Assembly (NCBI GenBank): GCA_937967705.1
Contig: CALCJG010000027.1
Span: 1 to 5,486, forward strand
Reading direction: 5' to 3'
Source of the DNA: an uncultured Spirochaetia bacterium
GTDB lineage: Bacteria; Spirochaetota; UBA4802; JAGODF01
Length of the DNA stretch: 5,486 bases
The translations under genes were made by a program, and so were the position numbers. Shown piece after piece: positions 1 to 5,486 of this stretch. Each line of letters starts with the position of its first letter. The first letter of the stretch is position 1. The notes below the pieces were generated by a model. That model saw only the letters and a program-made list of their open reading frames with translations. It made no database searches and had not been told where the DNA came from.

Positions 1-159
1 AGGATTTACTTAAATGCGACTCGACTATAAGAATGTCCCATTAATTCTATGATGTACCTATCAAGCGATCTTACGCAAGAGAATAATTAATACCGATGGG
101 AAAATATGGAATCCGAGTATTCCTCAGAGCATCCCTGATGGCAAGATAGAGGCAGGAAA
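1..159. other. Non-coding leader region upstream of tatC
   Basis: This is AT-rich sequence with frequent stops in all frames and no credible gene on either strand. The tatC frame is closed by stops at 28-30, 88-90 and 136-138, so tatC cannot begin further upstream. A TATAAG hexamer at 26-31 resembles a sigma-70 -10 box, with TTTACT at 5-10 as a possible -35, but the spacer is only 15 bases, so this promoter guess is weak. A TATGAT at 48-53 is another -10-like match without a partner. The region probably contains the promoter and 5' leader for tatC, but the exact site cannot be fixed by eye. Confidence 0.5.
148..156 (+). promoter_or_regulatory. Ribosome binding site deciding the tatC GTG start
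   Basis: AGAGG at 148-152 followed by AGG at 154-156 lies 7 and 3 bases before the GTG at 160-162. An in-frame stop at 136-138 and the lack of another start codon between it and 160 leave GTG-160 as the only start that includes the whole open frame. The alternative is an internal ATG at 484. Confidence 0.6.
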
Positions 160-1206
160 GTGGCAGAAAAAAAATCTCCCGGCAAGAAGGTCCCGGTAAA
201 ACCGACCCCCCGAAAAAAGAAACCCTTGGCATCTCAGACGAACAGGAAGAAGATTGCGAAAAAGGAACCTGTCAATCCACCGGAAAAAGATAAAGAGGAA
301 AAAGGCTATATCAAGGAACTGCAGAAGAGTGAAAAAACCGTCCCGGCCAAAGGGACATCGGAGTTAACTTCTTCTTCCCAAAAAACCGGTCTATCGGCCT
401 CCAAAAAGGATTCCAAGGCTGTCAAACCCGCCGAGGAAGAGGAACCCATCGATCCCGAAGCCGCCGAACGGGGAGACAAGCCCATGAGCGTGGTCGGGCA
501 TCTCCATGAGCTTCGCTCCCGGCTTCTGCTCTCCCTGATGGCCATTGTGGTCCTGACGGTTGCCAGTTTTATCTTTTCAGATTTTCTTTTCAATTTCATC
601 AGCAAGCCTTTTTCCAACGTGGGGCACAAGCTCAATCAGTTTAACATTCTGGAGGGATTTACCATAAGACTGAAGACCTCCTTCCTGATCGGAGTCCTCG
701 CGAGTCTTCCCCTGCTGATATACCAGGTCTGGAAGTACATACTTCCCGCCATCAACCGGGAGGACCGTATGTTCATGCGCATCATTTTCTTCTCGGCCAT
801 ACTCCTGTTTTACACGGGAATCATCACCACCTATATCTTTTTACCCATGGCCATTACCACCATGCTGAGTTTCACCCCGGAATCCATAGTAACCACAATC
901 AATGCCACCCAGTATTTTAATTTCGTGGTCTTTTTCAGCCTCAGCATGGGTGTCATCTTTGAGCTCCCCATTATGATACTCATTCTGACAAAGCTGGGGA
1001 TCATTACCCCCTCCTTTCTGATTCAGAAGAGAAAACACGCCATCGTCATCATCTGGGTGGTGGCGGCCTTTGTAACACCCACCTCGGATCCTCTGACCCT
1101 TTCCATGGTAGCGGTTCCATTGATGATACTTTTTGAGATCTCCATCATTATCTCGAAGTTCATCGTCATCCGGCGGAAGAAACGAGAACTGGAAGGATCC
1201 CAATAA
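160..1206 (+). CDS. tatC: Sec-independent (Tat) protein translocase subunit TatC with long charged N-terminal extension
   Basis: TatC is the polytopic inner-membrane receptor that binds twin-arginine signal peptides of folded export substrates and assembles with TatA/TatB. The core starts near residue 109. It shows the family hallmark HLHELRSRL at 114-122, YQVWKYILPA at 188-197, FELP at 267-270 (the Glu matches E. coli E170) and TPTSDP at 306-311. Six hydrophobic segments lie near 122-143, 172-190, 206-229, 253-279, 293-306 and 311-334. At 348 residues it exceeds the usual 240-260 because residues 1-108 form a Lys/Pro/Ser/Glu-rich, probably disordered, cytoplasmic extension. Its uninterrupted frame and amino-acid bias look genuinely coding. 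The residues aligned with E. coli F94 and E103 are Tyr193 and Asp202. No tatA/tatB is in the window. pgk follows after 82 bases without a visible terminator. Family assignment is very secure; the start is less so. Confidence 0.96.
   Translation: MAEKKSPGKKVPVKPTPRKKKPLASQTNRKKIAKKEPVNPPEKDKEEKGYIKELQKSEKTVPAKGTSELTSSSQKTGLSASKKDSKAVKPAEEEEPIDPEAAERGDKPMSVVGHLHELRSRLLLSLMAIVVLTVASFIFSDFLFNFISKPFSNVGHKLNQFNILEGFTIRLKTSFLIGVLASLPLLIYQVWKYILPAINREDRMFMRIIFFSAILLFYTGIITTYIFLPMAITTMLSFTPESIVTTINATQYFNFVVFFSLSMGVIFELPIMILILTKLGIITPSFLIQKRKHAIVIIWVVAAFVTPTSDPLTLSMVAVPLMILFEISIIISKFIVIRRKKRELEGSQ
470..486 (+). promoter_or_regulatory. Possible internal ribosome binding site and ATG start inside tatC
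   Basis: GGGGAG at 470-475 sits 8 bases before an in-frame ATG at 484-486 (Met109). Starting there would give a 240-residue protein beginning just before the HLHELRSRL hallmark, which is the normal length for TatC. It could be the true start, a second start, or chance. The good coding character of 160-483 argues against its being the only start. Confidence 0.35.
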
Positions 1207-1288
1207 AAATTCTTGACTGTATATCCATTCTCGTCCTTACTTAAGCTCTCGTCAGCAATACTATTCTGAAATAGATTGAGGTGTTATT

Positions 1289-2476
1289 ATGGCAATCAAA
1301 TATATCGATCAGTTAAAAGATCTAAAGGGAAAGCGGGTCATCATACGGGAGGATTACAACGTACCCTACGACAAGGAGATGAATATTACCGATGACACGC
1401 GCATCACGGCCACTCTCCCCACGCTGAAATACTGCATGGATCAGGGAGCCATAGTGATCATCATCTCACACCTGGGACGTCCAAAGGGAAAAGTAATCCC
1501 CGAAATGAGCCTGAAACCCGTTGCCAGGCGTCTGGCGGAGGTTTTAAACCGGGAAGTGCTTTTCCTGGACCAGCCCCTGGGCACTGAAGTGATGGCGGAA
1601 ATTGGCAAGATGAAAGAGGGGGATGTGGCTCTATTGGAAAACATACGCTTTTACGGCGGTGAGGAAAAGAACGATGATGAACTGGGTAAGAAGATTGCCC
1701 AGCTCGGAGATGTCTACATCAATGATGCCTTTGCCACCGCACATCGGGGGCACTCCTCGAACGATGCAGTAACCCGGCATATCGCCGTATCTGCTGCCGG
1801 TTTCCTATTGAAAGATGAGATCGAATACTTCAAAAAGGCCCTTCTGGAACCTAAGAGGCCCGTAGCTGCCGTCATCGGAGGAGCCAAGGTTTCGACAAAG
1901 ATCGACGCGCTGAAAAACATCATACCCAAAGTGGACATTCTGATCGTCGGCGGCGGGATGGCTTTTACATTTCTGAAGTCTCAGGGGCTGAAGGTTGGCA
2001 AATCCCTCCTTGAAGAAGAGCTGGTAGATACCGCGATGGAGATCATCGAAGAGACCAGGAAACTCAAGGTAAAGCTTCTGCTGCCGGTCGATGTCATCGC
2101 CGCTCCAGCCTTTGAAAACGACGCCCCGAGGAGCATAATATCCGTGAATGCCATCCCGGATGATCTCATAGGTCTTGACATCGGCCCCGAAAGCGTCAAG
2201 CTTTTCGACAGCGCCATTAAAGAGGCCAAAACCGTTATATGGAACGGCCCCATGGGCGCTTTCGAGATGGCCAATTTTGCCGAGGGCACCAACGCCATGG
2301 CCCGTTCCATAGCGGACTCCGGCTGCTTGAGCATCGTCGGCGGGGGAGACAGCGTAACGGCGGTCAATCAATCCGGTCTTGCTGACAAGATGTCCTATAT
2401 TTCCACGGGGGGCGGGGCCTTTCTGGAACTGCTGGAGGGAAAAACCCTCCCTGCCATTGCCGCACTGGACAAGTGA
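1289..2476 (+). CDS. pgk: Phosphoglycerate kinase
   Basis: This cytoplasmic enzyme interconverts 1,3-bisphosphoglycerate plus ADP and 3-phosphoglycerate plus ATP in glycolysis and gluconeogenesis. The 395-residue length is normal for bacteria and the protein looks complete. N-domain substrate motifs are REDYNVP at 20-26, DDTRI at 35-39, SHLGRPKG at 60-67, ENIRF at 117-121 and NDAFATAHRGHSS at 145-157. C-domain nucleotide motifs are GGAKVSTKI at 197-205, GGGMAFTFL at 221-229, NGPMGAFE at 319-326, GGGDSVTAV at 351-359 and STGGGAFLELLEGKTLP at 372-388. The start is supported by GAGGTG at 1278-1283, 5 bases before the ATG. The usual glycolytic neighbours (gap, tpiA) are absent on both sides. It may be co-transcribed with tatC. 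A TTGACT at 1213-1218 in the gap resembles a -35 box but has no good -10 partner. The hairpin at 2508-2540 ends the transcript. Confidence 0.98.
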   Translation: MAIKYIDQLKDLKGKRVIIREDYNVPYDKEMNITDDTRITATLPTLKYCMDQGAIVIIISHLGRPKGKVIPEMSLKPVARRLAEVLNREVLFLDQPLGTEVMAEIGKMKEGDVALLENIRFYGGEEKNDDELGKKIAQLGDVYINDAFATAHRGHSSNDAVTRHIAVSAAGFLLKDEIEYFKKALLEPKRPVAAVIGGAKVSTKIDALKNIIPKVDILIVGGGMAFTFLKSQGLKVGKSLLEEELVDTAMEIIEETRKLKVKLLLPVDVIAAPAFENDAPRSIISVNAIPDDLIGLDIGPESVKLFDSAIKEAKTVIWNGPMGAFEMANFAEGTNAMARSIADSGCLSIVGGGDSVTAVNQSGLADKMSYISTGGGAFLELLEGKTLPAIAALDK

Positions 2477-2507
2477 TCAACCCTTATTTTTTAAAAGCGT
2501 AAACAAT

Positions 2508-2540
2508 CAAAGCCGGTTAATGCCGGCTTTGTGTATTTTT
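2508..2540 (+). terminator. Rho-independent terminator between convergent pgk and aroQ, probably bidirectional
   Basis: A perfect 9-bp stem (CAAAGCCGG at 2508-2516 with CCGGCTTTG at 2523-2531) encloses a 6-base TTAATG loop. On the plus strand TGTA and then five T (2536-2540) follow, 31 bases after the pgk stop. Read on the minus strand, the same stem lies just past the aroQ stop and is followed by the moderately T-rich ATTGTTT, so it may also end the aroQ transcript, less efficiently. The sequence shows the hairpin directly; its use by both strands is inferred. Confidence 0.85.
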
Positions 2541-2553
2541 GAGGAAGAACCTT

Positions 2554-3003
2554 CTATTTCCTGGACACCAGGTGCTGCTTCAGGGCCATGAGGCCCAGAT
2601 GATAGGAATAGGCTCCGAAACCGGAAATCTGCCCGATACAAACCGGAGCGATGAAGGAGTGCCTGCGGAATTCCTCCCTCCCGTGAATATTGGAAAGGTG
2701 TACCTCCACTGCAGGCATTTCCACAGACTTGATGGCATCTCTTAAGGCCACTGAGGTATGCGTATAGGCACCGGGGTTGATCATCAAACCGTCGTACTCT
2801 TCATACCGGTGTATCTGTTCTATGATATCCCCCTCACTGTTGAACTGAAAGATGTCGAGATCCATACCGATATCCTCAGCCGCCCTCTTCAGGGAAGCAT
2901 TGATCTCTTCAAGCCCTGCATGCCCATAGTGATCCGGCTCCCTTTTCCCCAGCATATTGAGATTGGGACCGTGAATGACCAGCACTTTATAACGCTCTTT
3001 CAT
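2554..3003 (-). CDS. aroQ: Type II 3-dehydroquinate dehydratase
   Basis: This enzyme catalyses the third step of the shikimate pathway, dehydrating 3-dehydroquinate to 3-dehydroshikimate, as a cytoplasmic enzyme typically built as a dodecamer. At 149 residues it matches the family length. Visible signatures are GPNLNMLGKREPDHYG at 12-27, with the lid Arg21 and catalytic Tyr26, then FNSEGDIIEQIH at 54-65, INPGAYTHTSVALRDA at 75-90 with Asn76 and His82, and EVHLSNIHGREEFRRHS at 100-116 with His102 and Arg113. All expected active-site residues are present. It ends in TAG, 13 bases before the terminator hairpin. Its start lies 19 bases after the TPR gene's stop on the same strand, so the two are probably one transcript. 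No other aro genes are in the window. Confidence 0.97.
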   Translation of the reverse strand: MKERYKVLVIHGPNLNMLGKREPDHYGHAGLEEINASLKRAAEDIGMDLDIFQFNSEGDIIEQIHRYEEYDGLMINPGAYTHTSVALRDAIKSVEMPAVEVHLSNIHGREEFRRHSFIAPVCIGQISGFGAYSYHLGLMALKQHLVSRK

Positions 3004-3014
3004 CTCCTCCCCCT
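3004..3014 (-). promoter_or_regulatory. Purine-rich ribosome binding site of aroQ
   Basis: Read on the minus strand, the bases just before the aroQ ATG are AGGGGGAGGAG. The best anti-16S match, GGAGG (3010-3006), leaves only 2 bases to the start, while AGGGGG (3014-3009) leaves 5. The tract is strong but unusually close. It lies wholly in the 19-base gap after the TPR stop codon. Confidence 0.65.
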
Positions 3015-3022
3015 ATCCCAGC

Positions 3023-5486
3023 TCAATGGGAATATCCGAAGTGTTCAAAAAGATTTTTGGCCTGTATGGCCGTTTCAGAATCCGGGGCATCCTTCATGAT
3101 TTCCTTCAGGTACTCCTTGGACTGCACGGCTTTGCCTGTTTCATTGAGATAAATGGACATGAAGAGTTTTACCTTTTGCCTGTATTCCCCGGTGCCCTTC
3201 TTGTCCTTCAGGATTTTATTGAAATACTTCATAGCCAGTTTCGTATTCTTCTGGCTGTAATAACTGATCAGACCCAGGTGATACAGTGCTTCATAATGAT
3301 AATCGGACTCATTATGAGCGAGTCTGTAGAAGTAATAATAGGCGCTGTTGAAGTTTTCCGTTTCAAAGTTGATCTTGCCTGAGTAATAATTAACGAACCT
3401 CTCATTACCCCTGATCTTTCTTAAAATCCTGGCGAAAAAGGCAAAGGTTTCCATATCCTTATTCATGCAGGCATACCTGAGACTCTCCCGAAGAATCGTT
3501 TCCCCGAAAACTGTTTCCTTCAGGGTCTCCAGATGCTTTCGCGTGAGTTCCAGGGCCTTCGCACCATCACCTGTTTTATAACTGCCCAGTATCAGGAGGG
3601 CATATTTCTGATCCTCATACTTCCTGCTCACAACCTCATTCAGAACCGCCAACGCATCTTCTGCATCATTCTTGGCGATGAGGGATTCCGCGAGTTTCAA
3701 CCGGATATGATTCCGGAGATTCCCTTTTTCTCCCAGGGACAGGGCAGACCGATAGACCTCAATGGCAGCATCATACCGCTCCTTCTTCAGATAATGGTTC
3801 CCGGTGAAATAAAGGGCCTCTGCATAAGAAGCGGGATCGCTCTTCATGTACCTGAGTATCTGTTCAGCCCTGGACATTTGATCTATTTCCAGCGCACATT
3901 TGAGCATTGTCAGCAATTCCCGGTCACGGTAATCGATGAGCGGATAACGTCCATAAACCTCCAGGGCCTTATCATAGGCATTGAGGCTGAAATAACTCCG
4001 GGCCATCCAGATATCCACCATCTTTCGAGTAAGACTGTCCATACCCGGAATTCTGTTTTCCAGAGACAGCGTAATGACATCCCGATAACGCCTCATCTTG
4101 TACAGGGAGATCATCCGGTACAGGAAGACGGAAGAGGCACTGCTGCGGCCGACCACTGAAAGGTATTGCCTGTAATATCCCTCTGCGGCCCTGTATTCCC
4201 CTTCCTTGAATTTTTCATCTCCCCACTTCAGCAGTATCATCCCGGCATATTCGGAATGGTTATACTTTTTCAGCAGAAACTGGAAATATTTCCTCGATAA
4301 ACCGTTTGCCCCCTCCAACTGCTGGGCAAAGTTGTATAAAATCTCATCCATCCCGTCGTGGGAGGAATATTTTCGCAGCAGGACATCCATCACCCTGGAC
4401 GCCTTCTTGTACTCCTCCTTTTCGATGTAGAGCTTGTTCAGGAGTACATTGGCCTCAAAACGGTATCCCACCTTGCGAAGTTTGAGATATTTGACAAGAT
4501 GGTCAATAGCTGTCTGCGTCTTCTCGTTCCGGTGGCTGGCGAGAGCCAGGAAATAACCGGATTCATCAATGTATTTGGAAAAGGGATTGATATTCTTGAT
4601 GTTGTTGAAACCCGCCACAGCCCTCTTCGTATCCCCCTTCTCCAGATACACCCGCGACAGGAGGAACTGCACATGTTCCAGGTTTTTATCATAGGGATAT
4701 TTATTCATGAGCAGTTCCAGAATCCTCTCCGCATCATCATATCGCTTTACTTCAATATAAACCCGGCTGAGCAGAAGAAGGGCGACCTTCTGTTCGTCCG
4801 GGTCGCTGAGGGAAACGGAATCTTCCAGATAGGGCAAGGCCTTCTTGGGATCCGTTTTGAGATAAATTTTCGCCAGAACAGTTGCCGCTTTGCTTCGCAG
4901 CTCCATCTTGACAGTGGATTCCCTGACTTCCTCTAAAAGTTCTATCCCCTGTTTTTCATGCTTTTCTTTAATCATAAGCCGGCCCAGCTCGTACTTCGCA
5001 TCATGGAGATAATCGGATTCCTTTCCAATAACCAGGAAGAGCTCCAGATTGGATTTCGCGGCATTCACATCCTTAAGAGCCAGATAGGAGAGGGCCTTGT
5101 AATAACGGGCATCGTAGAAGGGATATTCTCCCAGCAGGCTTTCGGGAATGCCGGTAAGCATTTTAAGGGCCTCCCGGGGCTTCTCCTTTATCTGCAGTAT
5201 CCTTCCCAGAATAAGCCGGGCATGGGAAGTCGTCTTTTTATCAATTTTAGCGGTGATGATCGGCTCCAGGAGGTCCTGTGCTTCGTCATAGCTTTCGTTG
5301 AAGTAGAGGGACTCCCCGATCTTGATGGTTATCCGATACTTCTGATCCACAGGGATGGATTTGCTTAAAATGCTCTTCCACTCTATTACAGCCTCATCAT
5401 AACGGCCCTGGATGAAGTAGATATCGCCGATGCGGTCAATGGAAGCGATGGTCATCCTTTCATTGCCCTTCTGGGAGATGAATTTC
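3023..5486 (-). CDS. Long tetratricopeptide-repeat (TPR) protein, N-terminus beyond the window
   Basis: This is an almost purely alpha-helical repeat protein of unassigned function. The frame stays open to the right edge: the codons before the Met at 5455-5453 read KFISQKGNER and contain no stop, and that Met falls inside a repeat, so the true start is upstream. Counting from that Met, 810 residues are visible, with about 23 TPR-like units of roughly 30-38 residues. The clearest are IGDIYFIQGRYDEAVIEW (9-26), LLSRVYIEVKRYDDAERIL (228-246), WGDEKFKEGEYRAAEGYY (411-428), MARSYFSLNAYDKALEVY (484-501), TGNHYLKKERYDAAIEVY (551-568) and HLGLISYYSQKNTKLAMKYF (726-745). They follow the TPR pattern of a small residue at position 8, Tyr at 11, Gly/Asn at 15, Tyr at 17 and Ala at 20. 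I see no membrane segment, enzymatic domain or C-terminal extra domain. TPR solenoids bind proteins or peptides. The signal peptide or lipobox, if any, would lie outside the window. It ends in TGA, 19 bases before aroQ. Confidence 0.9.
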   Translation of the reverse strand, partial: KFISQKGNERMTIASIDRIGDIYFIQGRYDEAVIEWKSILSKSIPVDQKYRITIKIGESLYFNESYDEAQDLLEPIITAKIDKKTTSHARLILGRILQIKEKPREALKMLTGIPESLLGEYPFYDARYYKALSYLALKDVNAAKSNLELFLVIGKESDYLHDAKYELGRLMIKEKHEKQGIELLEEVRESTVKMELRSKAATVLAKIYLKTDPKKALPYLEDSVSLSDPDEQKVALLLLSRVYIEVKRYDDAERILELLMNKYPYDKNLEHVQFLLSRVYLEKGDTKRAVAGFNNIKNINPFSKYIDESGYFLALASHRNEKTQTAIDHLVKYLKLRKVGYRFEANVLLNKLYIEKEEYKKASRVMDVLLRKYSSHDGMDEILYNFAQQLEGANGLSRKYFQFLLKKYNHSEYAGMILLKWGDEKFKEGEYRAAEGYYRQYLSVVGRSSASSVFLYRMISLYKMRRYRDVITLSLENRIPGMDSLTRKMVDIWMARSYFSLNAYDKALEVYGRYPLIDYRDRELLTMLKCALEIDQMSRAEQILRYMKSDPASYAEALYFTGNHYLKKERYDAAIEVYRSALSLGEKGNLRNHIRLKLAESLIAKNDAEDALAVLNEVVSRKYEDQKYALLILGSYKTGDGAKALELTRKHLETLKETVFGETILRESLRYACMNKDMETFAFFARILRKIRGNERFVNYYSGKINFETENFNSAYYYFYRLAHNESDYHYEALYHLGLISYYSQKNTKLAMKYFNKILKDKKGTGEYRQKVKLFMSIYLNETGKAVQSKEYLKEIMKDAPDSETAIQAKNLFEHFGYSH

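Noticed and set aside
49..90. 13-codon frame beginning ATGATG upstream of tatC
   Set aside because: It has no ribosome binding site before it and is too short to distinguish from chance. There is no run of regulatory codons to suggest a leader peptide.
306..635. 109-codon minus-strand open frame opposite the TatC extension and first helix
   Set aside because: It could compete as the real gene for the unusual 160-483 region, but it runs on into the antisense of the conserved TatC core and is low-complexity Ser/Arg-rich. The plus frame is smoother and continuous with TatC.
841..1203. 120-codon minus-strand open frame, rich in His, Asp and Gly, inside tatC
   Set aside because: It is antisense to the hydrophobic tatC core. 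The His/Asp/Gly richness is what the complement of Ile/Val/Met codons gives. It has no family resemblance.
1213..1264. Possible pgk promoter: TTGACT at 1213-1218 or TACTAT at 1259-1264
   Set aside because: The two hexamers are 40 bases apart and neither has a partner at normal spacing, so they do not form a supportable promoter.
1805..2371. 188-codon open frame on the minus strand inside pgk
   Set aside because: It is fully antisense to a well-conserved pgk, shows no recognisable protein features, and has composition expected from an antisense shadow of a GC-biased reading frame.
2379..2745. Small plus-strand frames across the end of pgk, the terminator and the aroQ 3' end
   Set aside because: They run through the terminator hairpin and antisense to conserved aroQ, without ribosome sites or recognisable products.
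3533..4159. 208-codon plus-strand open frame opposite the TPR gene
   Set aside because: It is antisense to a clear TPR array with no recognisable motif. Other long plus-strand frames at 4358-4936 and 4958-5368 are rejected for the same reason.

Overview
The window reads as ordinary chromosomal DNA of a bacterium of roughly balanced base composition. It holds four protein-coding genes in two convergent blocks. I cannot name the organism. A TatC homologue, a bacterial phosphoglycerate kinase, a type II dehydroquinase and a very long TPR protein would fit many Gram-negative anaerobes, such as spirochaete-like or deltaproteobacteria-like lineages. That is a weak inference from gene content and style, not a demonstrated placement.

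Layout. Positions 1-159 are AT-rich and non-coding as far as I can see. The plus-strand block is tatC (160-1206, GTG start), which carries an unusual Lys/Pro/Glu-rich N-terminal extension of about 105 residues ahead of a normal six-helix TatC core. An 82-base gap with no terminator follows, then pgk (1289-2476). A hairpin with a T-run (2508-2540) closes this block and probably serves both strands. The minus-strand block, read from the right edge leftward, is a TPR-repeat gene (3023 to beyond 5486, N-terminus outside the window) followed 19 bases later by aroQ (2554-3003).

How they work together. The genes do not form one pathway. TatC is the signal-peptide receptor of the Tat export system, Pgk is a central glycolytic enzyme, and AroQ is the third enzyme of the shikimate pathway. 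The TPR protein has no assignable function beyond a protein-binding scaffold. Close spacing suggests that the TPR gene and aroQ are co-transcribed, and possibly tatC with pgk. I see no mobile element, CRISPR array, tRNA, rRNA or defence locus.

The points most worth a second look are the TatC extension, the credible internal start that would give a core-only TatC, the conservative substitutions at the presumed twin-arginine binding residues, and the array of about 23 TPR-like units coupled to aroQ. I did not find convincing evidence of an undescribed multi-gene system.
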